DNA from: Anaerolineae bacterium
GTDB lineage: Bacteria; Chloroflexota; Anaerolineae; Aggregatilineales; Aggregatilineaceae
NCBI GenBank assembly: GCA_027494015.1
Contig: JAOSJP010000039.1
Location: forward strand, 74,926 to 138,925
Direction: 5' to 3'
DNA: 64,000 nt
Part shown: positions 33,277 to 42,852 of the stretch, in pieces
Numbering within the stretch: position 1 is the first letter of the stretch
Layout of the letters: the number at the start of each line of letters is the position of its first letter
Program-made: the position numbers and the translations under genes
Notes under the pieces: generated by a model
The model's database searches: none
The model's input: only the letters and a program-made list of their open reading frames with translations
What the model was told of the DNA's origin: nothing

Positions 33277-33369
33277 ACCTCACCCCCAGCCTCGCTGCGC
33301 TCGGCTTGCCCCCTCTCCGTTGACGGAGAGGGGGCGGCGAGGCGCGCCAGCGCCGAGCGGGGGTGAGGT
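33277..33369. repeat. Large palindromic dispersed repeat, copy 5
   Basis: It is nearly identical across its whole length to the copy at 53469-53561, including the GTTGAC loop, although the two lie 20 kb apart. Confidence 0.85.
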
Positions 33370-33370
33370 C

Positions 33371-33400
33371 CGTAGGGGCGTATTGCGATACGCCCCTACG
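33371..33400. repeat. Short palindromic repeat (GGGGCGTAT family), copy 3
   Basis: CGTAGGGGCGTATTGC continues directly into its complement. It is joined to the end of the large palindrome with one base between. Confidence 0.8.
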
Positions 33401-33459
33401 AGTAGGCTGGCGCGCGGCGGACTTTGATGCGATTGCCCTGCCACCCATCGTTTTTCTTG

Positions 33460-33487
33460 TTGCGCGCAACCGGTTAAAGACTATACT
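33460..33487 (+). promoter_or_regulatory. Candidate promoter of the nar cluster
   Basis: TTGCGC is separated by 16 bases from TATACT, about 125 bases before the cytochrome c start. The -10 is good and the -35 fair. Confidence 0.4.
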
Positions 33488-33611
33488 TGAAACGCTTATG
33501 AGCTAAACAGTGTGCCGCACCACGTGTGCTCCACCATTACCTGTGATTAGATTTTCCCGCCACTGGTTGGCCGGGCTGAAAAGATGAAGATGCTTGTCCC
33601 GGGGGGTGCTC

Positions 33612-34457
33612 ATGATTCCAAAGAAGAAATGGTGGTTGCTTTGCCTTGTGCTCCTGGTCGGACTCGTGTTGTGGGGTCTGCCCTCCTCGATCCAGGCAGC
33701 GCCGCCAGGCCAGTCGGCGGAGGAAGGCGAAGCCCTCTTCCAGCAGTACTGCGCCGGCTGCCACACCGTCGGCGGCGGTGACCTGGCCGGGCCGGACTTG
33801 CTGGGCGTCGCCGAGAGGCGCGACCCGGAATGGCTGGAGCACTGGCTGGCCGAGCCTGACAAGATGATCGCCGATGGCGATCCCATCGCGCTGGAGCTGC
33901 TGGCGCAATACAACAACATCCCCATGCCGAACCAGCACCTGAGCCTGTCCGAGATTGACGCGCTGCTGGCCTATCTCGGCGTGACTCAGCCGTCGCTCCC
34001 CTCACCGCAGACACCGCAGCCCGCGCTGGTCGGCAACCCTCAGGCGGGCCGAGACCTGTTCACCGGCGCGAAGAGCCTGTCCGCTGGCGGGTCGGCTTGC
34101 GCGGCCTGCCACGATACGGCGGGGCTTGGCGCGCCCGGCGGAGGTCTGCTGGGGCCTGATCTCACCCAGGTCGTGCAGCGCTACGGGGGCGAGGCGGGCC
34201 TGCGCGGCACGCTGGGGGTTATTGCCTTTCCGTCTATGGTGCCCGTCTACCGGAATCGCCCGCTGACACCCCAGGAGCAGGCCGATCTCGCGGCGTTCCT
34301 GGCGCAGACCGCCGAGCAGTCCCCGCCCAGCCGCGGGGTGCGCCATCTGGCGGTGTACGCGCTGGCTTTTGGGGTGATGGATGTCTTCCTCGTCGGGCTG
34401 TTCGCCTGGCATCGTCGTCTACCGCGCGCGGCGCGCCGGCCACTCACGCGGCGCTAG
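33612..34457 (+). CDS. Dihaem cytochrome c, membrane-anchored (NarC-like)
   Basis: A 281-residue exported cytochrome. ATG 33612 is chosen because GGGGGGTG lies just upstream and it gives a compact signal/anchor helix (residues 7-29). Two haem c sites are present: C47AGCH with the region to about 140 as one domain, and CAACH near residue 160 in the second. A C-terminal helix (about 245-265) with a short basic tail anchors it to the membrane. A dihaem cytochrome gene directly before narG is the arrangement of the Thermus narCGHJI operon, and nitrite oxidisers also place a cytochrome c before nxrA. It would carry electrons to or from the Nar enzyme. Confidence 0.8.
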   Translation: MIPKKKWWLLCLVLLVGLVLWGLPSSIQAAPPGQSAEEGEALFQQYCAGCHTVGGGDLAGPDLLGVAERRDPEWLEHWLAEPDKMIADGDPIALELLAQYNNIPMPNQHLSLSEIDALLAYLGVTQPSLPSPQTPQPALVGNPQAGRDLFTGAKSLSAGGSACAACHDTAGLGAPGGGLLGPDLTQVVQRYGGEAGLRGTLGVIAFPSMVPVYRNRPLTPQEQADLAAFLAQTAEQSPPSRGVRHLAVYALAFGVMDVFLVGLFAWHRRLPRAARRPLTRR

Positions 34458-34484
34458 GGCTTTTGGGGAACGGAGGACAGTGTT

Positions 34485-37400
34485 ATGGGTTGGGTCAAGG
34501 AACTGGTCAGTCCACAGGCGCGCCGCTGGGAAGAGCTGTACCGCAACCGCTGGCAGCACGACAAGGTGGTGCGCAGCACGCACGGTGTGAACTGCACCGG
34601 CGGCTGTTCGTGGAATGTCTACGTCAAGGATGGCATCGTCACCTGGGAGATGCAGGCGACCGATTACCCGCTGCTGGACGCGACGCTGCCTCCTTATGAG
34701 CCGCGCGGCTGCCAGCGCGGGATCAGCTTCTCCTGGTACATCTACAGCCCGATCCGGGTGAAGTACCCCTACGGGCGCGGCATTCTGATTGACCTGTGGC
34801 GCGCGGCCAGAGCGCAGCACGCCGATCCGGTCGCCGCCTGGGAGAGCATCATGGCCGACCCGGAGCAGCGCCGCCAGTACCAGCAAGCGCGCGGCAAAGG
34901 GGGCCTGCGGCGTATCAGCTGGGACGAGGCGCTGGAGATCATCACCGCCTCGACGCTGCACACGATCAAGCAGTACGGGCCGGACCGCGTGATCGGCTTC
35001 TCGCCCATCCCGGCCATGTCCATGCTCAGCTACGCGTCGGGCAGCCGTTTCCTGCAACTGCTGGGCGGCACGGTGCTGAGCTTCTACGACTGGTACTGCG
35101 ACCTGCCGCCCGCCTCGCCGGAAGTCTGGGGCGAGCAGACCGACGTGGCCGAAAGCGCCGACTGGTACAACAGCAAATACATCGTGGCCATGGGGTCAAA
35201 TGTGGCCATGACGCGCACGCCGGACGCGCACTTCCTCTCCGAGGCGCGCTCCGACGGCTCCAAGCTGGTCGTGCTCTCGCCGGACTTCAGCCAGACCTCC
35301 AAGCACGCCGACTGGTGGGTGCCGGTCAACGCCGGGCAGGACGGCGCGTTCTGGATGGCGGCCAATCATGTCATCCTCAAGGAGTTCCACGCCGACCGGC
35401 CAACGCCGTACTTCATGGACTACGTCAAGCGCTACACCGATAGCCCGTTCCTGGTGGTGCTGGAGCCGGATGGAGATGCCTACAGGCCGGGGCGGATGCT
35501 GCGCGCCAGCCAACTGGCGCAGTACCAGGACGAGGAGAACGCCGAGACAAAGTACCTGGTGTTCGACACGGCGAGCAAGGCGATCAGGCTGCCGCAAGGC
35601 ACGATTGGCTTCCGCTGGCAGAAGCAGAAAGGCCAGTGGAATCTCGATCTGAAGGACGGGCACGACGGGTTGGAGATTGACCCGGCGCTGACGCTGCTGG
35701 CCGATCATGACGCGGTGCTGCCGGTCGCCTTTCAGGAGTTCGCCTTCGACCGGACGTTCACGCGCGGCGTGCCGGTGCGCACAGTTGAGACCACGGCTGG
35801 CCCGCTGCACGTCGCCACGATCTACGACCTGCTGATGGCGCAGTTTGGCGTCGGGCGCGGGCTGGAGGGCGACTACCCGGCGGATTACGATGATGAGGAC
35901 AGCCCCTATACCCCGGCCTGGCAGGAGCGCTTCACCGGCATTGACCGGCAGACAGTCATCCGCTTCGCCCGCGAATGGTCGGTCACGGCAGAACAGACAC
36001 AGGGGCAGTGCTCGATCATCATCGGGGCGGGGGTCAACCACTGGTATCACAACAACCTGCTGTACCGCGCGGCCATCTCCGGGCTGATGCTGACCGGCTG
36101 CGTGGGGCGCAACGGCGGCGGGCTGAACCATTATGTGGGCCAGGAGAAGCTCGCGCCCATGTCCGTCTGGCTGCCGGTGGCCATGGCCCTCGATTGGATC
36201 AAGCCGCCGCGCCTGCAGAATGCGCCCTCGTTCCACTATGTGCACTCCGACCAGTGGCGCTACGAGGGGAACTTCAGCGCGCTGGCCCCGGTTGGCGACG
36301 CCGGTCACCCGCTGACGCAGGGCCACACGATGGACCTGCAGCGCCAGGCGGTGCGCTCCGGCTGGCTGCCGTTCTACCCGCAGTTCAACCGCAACTCGCT
36401 CGAGCTGGCGCGCGAGGCGGAGGCGGCGGGCGTGACCACGCCGGAGGCGATCAAGGAGTGGATCGTCGAGCAACTGCGCAGCGGCGCGCTGCGCTTCTCT
36501 GTGGACGACCCGGACGCGCCGGAGAACTGGCCGCGCACCTGGTTCATCTGGCGCGGCAACGCCCTGCAGGCGAGCGCGAAGGGGCACGAGTATTTCCTCA
36601 AGCACTACCTGGGCACGCACACCAATGCCATCGCCGAGGATGTGTCCGGCGAAGAGCCAGCGCCAGAAGGCAAGCTCGACCTGGTGGTGGACATCAACTT
36701 CCGCATGGACACCTCGGCGCTGTATTCGGACATCGTGCTGCCCACCGCCACGTGGTACGAGAAAGACGACCTCAACTCGACCGACCTGCACTCCTACATC
36801 CACCCCCTGCAGGAGGTCGTGCCGCCGTGCTGGGAGTCGCGCAGCGACTGGGACATCTTCAAGGCCATCGCGGGCAAGGTCAGCGAGCTGGCGGCGGAGC
36901 ATTTTCCCGCCCCGCTGCGTGACATCGTGGCCGTGCCGCTGCAGCACGACACGCCCGCCGAAATCGCTCAGCCGGATGTCAGGGACTGGGCGGCGGGCGA
37001 GTGCGATCCCGTTCCCGGCAAGACCATGCCCGATTTCGTGGTGGTGGAGCGCGACTACACCAATCTGCGCAACCGCTTCATTTCGCTGGGGCCGGGCGTG
37101 CGGGACGGTGGCATCGGCGTGCACGGCATCCAGTGGTCGGTCGCGGACCTGTACGACGAGCTGGCTGAAGATCGCCCCGCCGTGCGCTGGAACGGCGCGC
37201 GCTACCCTTCCCTGGAAGATGCGAAGGAGGCGGCGAACGCGATTCTGCACCTCGCGCCGGAGACCAACGGCGAGAGCGCCTATCGCGCTTTCAAAGCGGA
37301 AGAGGCGAAGGTGGGCCTGCCCCTGGCCGACCTGGCCGAGAAGACGCGGGGCGTGCGCTACACCTTTGAAGACCTGGGCAGGCAGCCGCGCCGCTTGCTG

Positions 37401-38081
37401 ACCAGCCCGGCCTGGTCGGGTATCGTGAATGACGGGCGCGCCTACTCGGCGTACTGCCTGAATGTTGAGCGCCTGGTGCCCTGGCGCACCCTGACCGGAC
37501 GCCAGCACTTCTACCTCGACCACGAAGGGTATATCGCCTTCGGCGAGCACCTGCCGACTTATAAGCCCAAGATCGATCCGCACGCGCACGGCGACATCCT
37601 GCGCACGAAGGCCGTCGAGGGATCGATCATGCTCAACTATCTGACTCCGCACGGCAAATGGCAGATTCACAGCACCTATTCGGACAACCTGCGCATGCGC
37701 ACGCTGTCGCGCGGGGTGGAGCCGTTCTGGATGAACGTCGAAGACGCCGCCGCAGTGGGCATCGAAGACAACGACTGGGTGGAGATCTTCAACGATCATG
37801 GGGTGATGGTGACGCGGGCCATCGTGACGGCGCGCATCCCGCGCGGGCTGTGCTTCGTCTATCACGCCACCGAGCGCACGCTCTCCGTGCCCCGCTCACC
37901 GCTGCGCGGTGACCGCCGGGCCGGGGGCCACAACAGCCTGACCCGTACCCGCCTGAAGCCGAACCTGATGCTCGGCGGCTACGGCCAGTTCACCTATGCC
38001 TTCAATTATTGGGGGCCAACCGGTGTGAACCGCGACACCTTTGTGCTGGTGCGCAAGCTCGATGGCGAGCCGCGCTGGTAA
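34485..38081 (+). CDS. narG: Respiratory nitrate reductase (or nitrite oxidoreductase) alpha subunit
   Basis: A 1198-residue molybdopterin enzyme of the NarG type. The N-terminal [4Fe-4S] (FS0) ligands are His33, Cys37, Cys41 and Cys76, the His-Cys3 set typical of NarG. The segment [20 protein letters not shown] holds Asp206, equivalent to the Asp that ligates molybdenum. [15 protein letters not shown] and [16 protein letters not shown] are further NarG landmarks. The C-terminal MopB domain ends near [20 protein letters not shown]. Absence of a long export signal places it in the cytoplasm. GGAGG precedes the ATG. Reduction of nitrate coupled to quinol oxidation is the default role. NxrA of Nitrobacter/Nitrolancea is closely related, so the reverse reaction cannot be excluded from sequence alone. 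Confidence 0.93.
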   Translation: MGWVKELVSPQARRWEELYRNRWQHDKVVRSTHGVNCTGGCSWNVYVKDGIVTWEMQATDYPLLDATLPPYEPRGCQRGISFSWYIYSPIRVKYPYGRGILIDLWRAARAQHADPVAAWESIMADPEQRRQYQQARGKGGLRRISWDEALEIITASTLHTIKQYGPDRVIGFSPIPAMSMLSYASGSRFLQLLGGTVLSFYDWYCDLPPASPEVWGEQTDVAESADWYNSKYIVAMGSNVAMTRTPDAHFLSEARSDGSKLVVLSPDFSQTSKHADWWVPVNAGQDGAFWMAANHVILKEFHADRPTPYFMDYVKRYTDSPFLVVLEPDGDAYRPGRMLRASQLAQYQDEENAETKYLVFDTASKAIRLPQGTIGFRWQKQKGQWNLDLKDGHDGLEIDPALTLLADHDAVLPVAFQEFAFDRTFTRGVPVRTVETTAGPLHVATIYDLLMAQFGVGRGLEGDYPADYDDEDSPYTPAWQERFTGIDRQTVIRFAREWSVTAEQTQGQCSIIIGAGVNHWYHNNLLYRAAISGLMLTGCVGRNGGGLNHYVGQEKLAPMSVWLPVAMALDWIKPPRLQNAPSFHYVHSDQWRYEGNFSALAPVGDAGHPLTQGHTMDLQRQAVRSGWLPFYPQFNRNSLELAREAEAAGVTTPEAIKEWIVEQLRSGALRFSVDDPDAPENWPRTWFIWRGNALQASAKGHEYFLKHYLGTHTNAIAEDVSGEEPAPEGKLDLVVDINFRMDTSALYSDIVLPTATWYEKDDLNSTDLHSYIHPLQEVVPPCWESRSDWDIFKAIAGKVSELAAEHFPAPLRDIVAVPLQHDTPAEIAQPDVRDWAAGECDPVPGKTMPDFVVVERDYTNLRNRFISLGPGVRDGGIGVHGIQWSVADLYDELAEDRPAVRWNGARYPSLEDAKEAANAILHLAPETNGESAYRAFKAEEAKVGLPLADLAEKTRGVRYTFEDLGRQPRRLLTSPAWSGIVNDGRAYSAYCLNVERLVPWRTLTGRQHFYLDHEGYIAFGEHLPTYKPKIDPHAHGDILRTKAVEGSIMLNYLTPHGKWQIHSTYSDNLRMRTLSRGVEPFWMNVEDAAAVGIEDNDWVEIFNDHGVMVTRAIVTARIPRGLCFVYHATERTLSVPRSPLRGDRRAGGHNSLTRTRLKPNLMLGGYGQFTYAFNYWGPTGVNRDTFVLVRKLDGEPRW

Positions 38082-38102
38082 AGGCGAGAAAGGGCGATCA
38101 CA

Positions 38103-39614
38103 ATGAATATTCGAGCGCAGGTCTCGATGGTCTTTCACCTGGACAAATGCATCGGCTGCCATACGTGCAGCGTCTCCTGCAAGAACATCTGGACCGACCG
38201 GCAGGGCGCGGAATACATGTGGTGGAACAACGTGGAGACCAAGCCCGGCACCGGCTACCCCGTTCAGTGGGAAGACCAGGAGAAGTACAAGGGCGGCTGG
38301 GAGAAGAAGCCGGGCAATGGTCAGCTTCAACTGAAGATGAACGGGCGCGCGGGGATGCTCGGCAACATCTTCTTCAACCCGAATCTCCCTTCGCTGGATG
38401 ATTACTACGAACCCTGGACGTATGAGTACGAAAACCTGATCAACGCGCCCGCTGGCGACGATCAGCCGACGGCACGCCCCATCTCGCTGGTCACCGGCCA
38501 TCCCATTGAAATAAAGCACGGCCCCAACTGGGACGACGACCTGAGCGGCTCGGAGGTCTATGCGGCCAACGACCCGAACCTGGAAGGGATGAGCGACGAC
38601 GAGCGCCAGTTGATGTTCGAGGTCGAGCGGCTGGTCTTCTTCTACCTGCCGCGCATCTGCAACCACTGCCTCAACGCCGGCTGCGTGGCGGCCTGCCCAT
38701 CGGGGGCCATCTACAAGCGCGGCGAAGACGGCATCGTGCTGGTCAACCAGGACGTGTGCCGGGGCTGGCGCATGTGCGTCACCGGCTGCCCCTACAAAAA
38801 AGTCTACTACAACTGGTCAACTGGCAAGTCCGAGAAGTGTATTCTGTGCTACCCGCGCCTGGAGACGGGGCAGGCCCCGGCCTGCTTCCACTCGTGTGTG
38901 GGGCGCATTCGCTACCTGGGCGTGCTGCTCTATGACGCCGACCGGCTGAACGAAGCGGTAGGTGTGGACGACGCGGCCCTGGTGCGGGCGCAGCGCGCGA
39001 TCATCATGGACCCGCACGACCCGGCGGTGATCGCCTCTGCCAAAGCGAACGGCGTGCCGGACGCCATGATCGAGGCGGCGCAGCAATCGCCAGTGTACAG
39101 GTTTGTCAAAGAATGGGAGCTGGCGCTGCCGCTGCACCCCGAATTCCGCACGCTGCCCATGCTGTTCTACGTGCCGCCGATGCTGCCCCTCCAGGCGATT
39201 GCCAACGACGGGCGGCTGGACGTGACGCAGAGCAGCGACGAGGCGGCTGACTACTTCGGCACGCTGGAACAGGCGCGCCTGCCCATGCGCTACATGGCCC
39301 GGCTGTTCTCGGCGGGCAACGAAGAGGAGGTCGCCGCCGTGTACCGCAAGCTGATCGCCGTGCGCCTCTACCGCCGCGCGTGCACCATCGGCGGCGAGCT
39401 GGATGCGGATGCGCGCAAGGTGCTCGCCGCTGCCGGCCTGACGGCGGACGAGGCACAGGCCATCTTCGAGCTGACCGCAAAGCCGACCTTCGACGAGCGC
39501 TTCGTCGTCCCGCCGCTGGCGCGCGAGGTGGCCATCGAGTCCGTGATCGATCCCTTCACACACAAGAGGGAAGCGGGCTTTGGCTTCCGCCGCCCAGCCA
39601 AACGGGGGCAGTGA
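38103..39614 (+). CDS. narH: Nitrate reductase beta subunit (iron-sulfur)
   Basis: A 503-residue electron-transfer subunit. Four cysteine groups are visible. The first is C16, C19, C22 and C26. A second set is CNHCLNAGCVAACP. A third is CRGWRMCVTGCPYKK, where Trp replaces one Cys, as expected for the [3Fe-4S] cluster. The fourth is CILCYPRLETGQAPACFHSC. It passes electrons between NarI and NarG. It starts 21 bases after narG and ends in a TGATG-type overlap with narJ. Confidence 0.94.
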   Translation: MNIRAQVSMVFHLDKCIGCHTCSVSCKNIWTDRQGAEYMWWNNVETKPGTGYPVQWEDQEKYKGGWEKKPGNGQLQLKMNGRAGMLGNIFFNPNLPSLDDYYEPWTYEYENLINAPAGDDQPTARPISLVTGHPIEIKHGPNWDDDLSGSEVYAANDPNLEGMSDDERQLMFEVERLVFFYLPRICNHCLNAGCVAACPSGAIYKRGEDGIVLVNQDVCRGWRMCVTGCPYKKVYYNWSTGKSEKCILCYPRLETGQAPACFHSCVGRIRYLGVLLYDADRLNEAVGVDDAALVRAQRAIIMDPHDPAVIASAKANGVPDAMIEAAQQSPVYRFVKEWELALPLHPEFRTLPMLFYVPPMLPLQAIANDGRLDVTQSSDEAADYFGTLEQARLPMRYMARLFSAGNEEEVAAVYRKLIAVRLYRRACTIGGELDADARKVLAAAGLTADEAQAIFELTAKPTFDERFVVPPLAREVAIESVIDPFTHKREAGFGFRRPAKRGQ

Positions 39615-40120
39615 TGCCGACGGCGCAGACTGCTGACATGGTGCACGATCTGCTGGCGCAGACGGTGGAATATCCCACGCCGGACCTGCCTGACCGCGTG
39701 CGCGCCTGTGAGGCGGCGCTGAAGGGGCAGCACGCGCGCGCCGCGCGCCATATCGCGCGTTTTCGTGCTTTTGTGGAGCAGGCAGAGTCAGGGGCGCTGG
39801 AAGAACTCTACACGGCCACGTTCGATCTCAGGCCGGTGTGCTATCCCTATATCGGATACCAGTTGTTCGGCGAGACCTACAAGCGCGGCGAGTTCCTGGC
39901 GCTGCTGAACGCGCGCTATCGCCAGGCGGGGCTGGAAGTGACAGGCGGCGAGCTGCCCGATCACCTGGGCATGATCTTGCGCTATCTGGCGCGCACGCCG
40001 GACGCCGACCTGGTGGCCGAAGGCGTCCTGCCCGCGCTGGAACGGATGATTGAGCAGTTGCAGGATAACCCCTACCGCGAGCCGCTGCGGGCGATTCTGG
40101 CGGTCTTGCGAGACCAGTGA
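39614..40120 (+). CDS. narJ: Nitrate reductase molybdenum cofactor assembly chaperone
   Basis: A 168-residue soluble chaperone of the NarJ/TorD family, which holds apo-NarG for molybdenum cofactor insertion. The ATG at 39614 overlaps the narH stop by one base. The segment LEELYTATFDLRPVCYPYIGYQLFGE matches the conserved core of NarJ proteins, and the helix-rich remainder fits. It is slightly shorter than E. coli NarJ. Confidence 0.9.
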   Translation: MPTAQTADMVHDLLAQTVEYPTPDLPDRVRACEAALKGQHARAARHIARFRAFVEQAESGALEELYTATFDLRPVCYPYIGYQLFGETYKRGEFLALLNARYRQAGLEVTGGELPDHLGMILRYLARTPDADLVAEGVLPALERMIEQLQDNPYREPLRAILAVLRDQ

Positions 40121-40135
40121 TGAGCGGAGCGTGAC

Positions 40136-40816
40136 ATGGCCGACCAAGTGCTGTTTGTGGCGATTCCTTATGCGGCGGTGATCGTGGCGGTGGTGCTGAG
40201 CCTCTATCGCTACGCCAACAACCGTTTCAGTTATTCCAGTCTGTCCTCGCAGTTGCTAGAGAACAGCGTGCTCTCCTGGGCTTCGGTGGCCTGGCACTAC
40301 GCCATCCTGCTCATCCTGGCAGCGCATGTCCTGGCGGCAGTGTTCCCTGGCCTGTGGGCCAGGCTGCTGGGCGGGCAGGTGCGGCTCTACGTCATCGAGA
40401 TCACCGGCATGGGCCTGGCCCTGATCGCCATCGTTGGCATGGGGCTGTTCATCTGGCGGCGGCTGACCAACCCGCGCGTGCGCGCCGTGACCTCCACCGG
40501 CGACTGGGTGCTGCTGGTGGCGCTGCTGGCGCAGGTGGTGCTGGGGTTCGTGACCGCCTTCCTGTACCGCTGGGGGGCGCTGTGGTACCTGCAATCGGCG
40601 GCGCCCTGGCTGGAATCGCTGGTGCGGCTGAACCCGGATACGAGCTACGTGGCGATGATGCCCTGGCTGATCAAGCTGCACTTCGTGGGCGGGTTCGTGA
40701 TCATCGCCTTGATTCCACTCACACGGCTGATCCACGCGCTGACCATTCCGCTCGGCTATCTGTGGCGGCCCTACCAGTTGGTAGTGTGGAACCGGCGGCA
40801 GACAGTGCGGGAGTAG
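40136..40816 (+). CDS. narI: Nitrate reductase gamma subunit (cytochrome b)
   Basis: A 226-residue membrane subunit with five helices. Candidate haem b ligands are His in ASVAWHYAILLILAAHV (two histidines) and in KLHFVGGF and RLIHAL near the C-terminus. It anchors NarGH and oxidises quinol at the membrane. It starts 15 bases after narJ. GGAGCGTGAC upstream serves as the ribosome site. Confidence 0.92.
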   Translation: MADQVLFVAIPYAAVIVAVVLSLYRYANNRFSYSSLSSQLLENSVLSWASVAWHYAILLILAAHVLAAVFPGLWARLLGGQVRLYVIEITGMGLALIAIVGMGLFIWRRLTNPRVRAVTSTGDWVLLVALLAQVVLGFVTAFLYRWGALWYLQSAAPWLESLVRLNPDTSYVAMMPWLIKLHFVGGFVIIALIPLTRLIHALTIPLGYLWRPYQLVVWNRRQTVRE

Positions 40817-40826
40817 GACAGGAACG

Positions 40827-40853
40827 GGGCGCAGCAGAGCAGCGCCCTTTGTT
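40827..40853 (+). repeat. GCAGCAGAGC hairpin module between narI and the FmdE-like gene
   Basis: GGGCGC and GCGCCC arms surround AGCAGAGCA, followed by TTTGTT. In form it is a weak intrinsic terminator or attenuator. The same hairpin appears at 51685, 53436 and 60691, so it is better read as a repeat module that happens to sit here. Confidence 0.6.
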
Positions 40854-40871
40854 ATGCACGAGGGGGCGACC

Positions 40872-41510
40872 ATGCCTACCCTGGAAGACCTGTTGCAGGC
40901 ATCGGCGGCGCTTCACCGGCATCTCTGCCCGCGCCAGGTCTTGGGCGTGCGGATGGGGCTGCTGGGCGGGTGCTGGCTGGGGCTGACCGTCCCGCGCGAC
41001 GACAAGCGCCTGCTGGTCTTTGTCGAGACGGACGGCTGCGCGGCGGACGGCGTGGCGGTGGCGACCGGCTGCCGGGTAGGGGGGCGCACGCTGCGCGTGG
41101 TGGACTTTGGCAAGGTGGCGGCGACGTTCGTGGACACGCGCACGGGCCGGGCGGTGCGCATCGCCCCCTCCCCGGCCAGCCGTGAGCGCGCCTGGACCTA
41201 TGCCCCGGACGCCAGAAGCCGCTGGCACGCGCAGTTGGCGGGTTACCAGCGCATGCCCGACGAAGAGCTGCTCATCGCCCAGGATGTCGTGCTGACGGCC
41301 TCGCTGGAAAAGCTCCTCAGCAAACCCGGCTGCCGGGTGAATTGCCAGATTTGCGGCGAAGAGATCATCAACGAGCGTGAAGTCGCGCGCGAAGGGATGA
41401 TCCTGTGCCGGGCCTGTGCCGGAGAGGGTTACTGCCAGCCGGTCGCCGAAGCCGCGCCCTGGCCGAAGGACGTTCAAGGGCGGGCAGACTTTGCGAATGT
41501 CTGGGACTGA
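40872..41510 (+). CDS. FmdE-like protein with C-terminal zinc ribbon
   Basis: A 212-residue soluble protein. Residues 5-150 fit the FmdE/formylmethanofuran dehydrogenase subunit E-like domain: SAALHRHLCPRQVLGVRMG, with ETDGCAADGVAVATGCRVG and LRVVDFGKVAATFVD. A C-terminal zinc ribbon (CQICGEEI and CRACAGEGYC) completes it. FmdE-type proteins occur with molybdenum or tungsten enzymes and may act in metal or cofactor handling; the biochemical role is unsettled. Here it follows narI by 55 bases, so a function in Nar maturation is attractive. I use ATG 40872, with GGGGGCGACC upstream. ATG 40854 is an alternative. Confidence 0.75.
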   Translation: MPTLEDLLQASAALHRHLCPRQVLGVRMGLLGGCWLGLTVPRDDKRLLVFVETDGCAADGVAVATGCRVGGRTLRVVDFGKVAATFVDTRTGRAVRIAPSPASRERAWTYAPDARSRWHAQLAGYQRMPDEELLIAQDVVLTASLEKLLSKPGCRVNCQICGEEIINEREVAREGMILCRACAGEGYCQPVAEAAPWPKDVQGRADFANVWD

Positions 41511-41527
41511 TGGCTGTTCTTCACTTT

Positions 41528-41620
41528 ACCTCACCCCCACTCGGCGCTGAAGCGCCTCGTTGCCCCCTCTCCATGCATGGAGAGGGGGCGAGCCGAACGA
41601 AGCGAGGCTGGGGGTGAGGT
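41528..41620. repeat. Large palindromic dispersed repeat, copy 6
   Basis: A complete copy with an ATGCAT loop, lying between the FmdE-like gene and the TDT channel gene. It is within what otherwise looks like one operon. Such a hairpin could reduce downstream expression. Confidence 0.85.
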
Positions 41621-41692
41621 AAACGAAGCAAGCCGATCTTTGTGCTTTCTGGATGGCTGTCCGCCCCTGAAGCCGAAGGAAGAGAGGGTGCA

Positions 41693-42754
41693 GTGAAGTC
41701 CATCGAGAACGGTGTCAAAACCCTGTACCCCGGCTATTTCTCGCTGGTGATGGCGACGGGCATCGTCTCCATTGCCTGCTATCTGCTGGACATGAAGACC
41801 CTGGCGTGGTGGCTGTTCCGCCTCAATGTCGGATTCTACGTCATCCTGTGGCTGCTGACCGGCGCGCGCATCGTTCGCTACAGGGCGCTGCTGGCGGCGG
41901 ACCTGACCAGTCATGGCAAAGGGCCGGGCTTCTTCACCACGGTGGCCGGGACGGGCGTGCTCGGCAACCAGTTTGTGATTCTGGCCGGAGACCGCTCCAC
42001 AGCCCTGCTGCTGTGGGTTCTGGCTGTTGCCATCTGGGCCGTGCTCATCTATACGTTTTTTGGCGTGACAACCACGCGCCACGAAAAGCCCGACCTGGCA
42101 ACGGGCATCAACGGGGCGTGGCTGATCGCGGTCGTGGCCACGCAGGCGATCTCCGTCCTGGGCACGCTGCTCTGGTCTGAGTTCGGCGAGCACGTGGAGG
42201 AGGCGCTGTTCTTCACGCTGAGCATGTATCTGCTCGGCTGCATGTTGTACCTGCTGATCATCCCGCTGATCTTCTACCGGCTGCTGTTCATGAAGCTGGA
42301 GCCGCAGGACCTGACGCCGCCCTACTGGATCAACATGGGCGCGGTGGCGATCACGACGCTGGCCGGGGCAACGCTGATGCTCAACGCGGAACGCTCGCAG
42401 TTTCTGCCAGAGCTGATGCCGTTTCTGAAGGGATTCACCCTGTTCTTCTGGGCGACGGCGACCTGGTGGATTCCGCTGCTGGTCATCCTGGGCTTTTGGC
42501 GGCACGTGTACAAGCGCTACCCGCTGACCTACCATCCGCTGTACTGGGGGATGGTCTTCCCGCTGGGCATGTACACGACCTGCACGCTGCAACTGTCACG
42601 GGCGACCGGCCTGACGTTCCTCAAAACGATCCCGGAATACTTCATTTACGTGGCACTGGCTGTCTGGCTGGCGACGTTCGTCGGTCTGCTGGGCAGCCTT
42701 GTCGGCAGTCTCAAGCAGCCGAAGCTCCGCCAGCGACCGAGCGTCTCGCCGTAG
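41693..42754 (+). CDS. TDT-family (TehA/SLAC1-like) channel or transporter
   Basis: A 353-residue membrane protein with about ten helices. The opening VKTLYPGYFSLVMATGIVS is the typical start of the tellurite-resistance/dicarboxylate transporter (TDT) family, which includes the TehA and plant SLAC1 anion channels. I choose GTG 41693, with GAGAGGG upstream; an ATG 17 codons earlier reads into repeat-derived sequence. SLAC-type channels conduct nitrate and chloride, so nitrate or nitrite passage would fit the nar context. That assignment is inference. Confidence 0.8.
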   Translation: MKSIENGVKTLYPGYFSLVMATGIVSIACYLLDMKTLAWWLFRLNVGFYVILWLLTGARIVRYRALLAADLTSHGKGPGFFTTVAGTGVLGNQFVILAGDRSTALLLWVLAVAIWAVLIYTFFGVTTTRHEKPDLATGINGAWLIAVVATQAISVLGTLLWSEFGEHVEEALFFTLSMYLLGCMLYLLIIPLIFYRLLFMKLEPQDLTPPYWINMGAVAITTLAGATLMLNAERSQFLPELMPFLKGFTLFFWATATWWIPLLVILGFWRHVYKRYPLTYHPLYWGMVFPLGMYTTCTLQLSRATGLTFLKTIPEYFIYVALAVWLATFVGLLGSLVGSLKQPKLRQRPSVSP

Positions 42755-42852
42755 ACCCATCAGTGGAAAGGATTCTTGGCCGGGTCTGGCAGGCGGTGAC
42801 AGGTCGCTGGCGAGCGCTAGAGATAAGGAGGTGGACTTGCGTCCCGCATCCC

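Larger units (their letters stand above)
32821..33611. other. Divergent intergenic region between cynS and the nar cluster
   Basis: These 791 bases hold a repeat module (33200-33239), a large palindrome (33277-33369), a short palindrome (33371-33400) and a candidate promoter (33460-33487) for the nar genes. I saw no reliable FNR- or NarL-type operator. Confidence 0.5.

Noticed and set aside
32821..33611. FNR-type TTGAT-N4-ATCAA or NarL heptamer sites upstream of the nar cluster
   Set aside because: I found no convincing dyad of this kind, and isolated short matches are expected by chance.
35196..37865. An 889-codon open frame on the minus strand opposite narG
   Set aside because: It lies wholly antisense to an unmistakable narG. 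Its composition (runs of Arg, His, Val, Leu without motif) is the usual result of GC-rich codon bias in the sense gene.
40827..40853. Intrinsic terminator separating narI from the FmdE-like gene
   Set aside because: The stem is only six pairs and the same hairpin recurs at three other loci as a repeat module, so a dedicated terminator is not supported, although attenuation remains possible.
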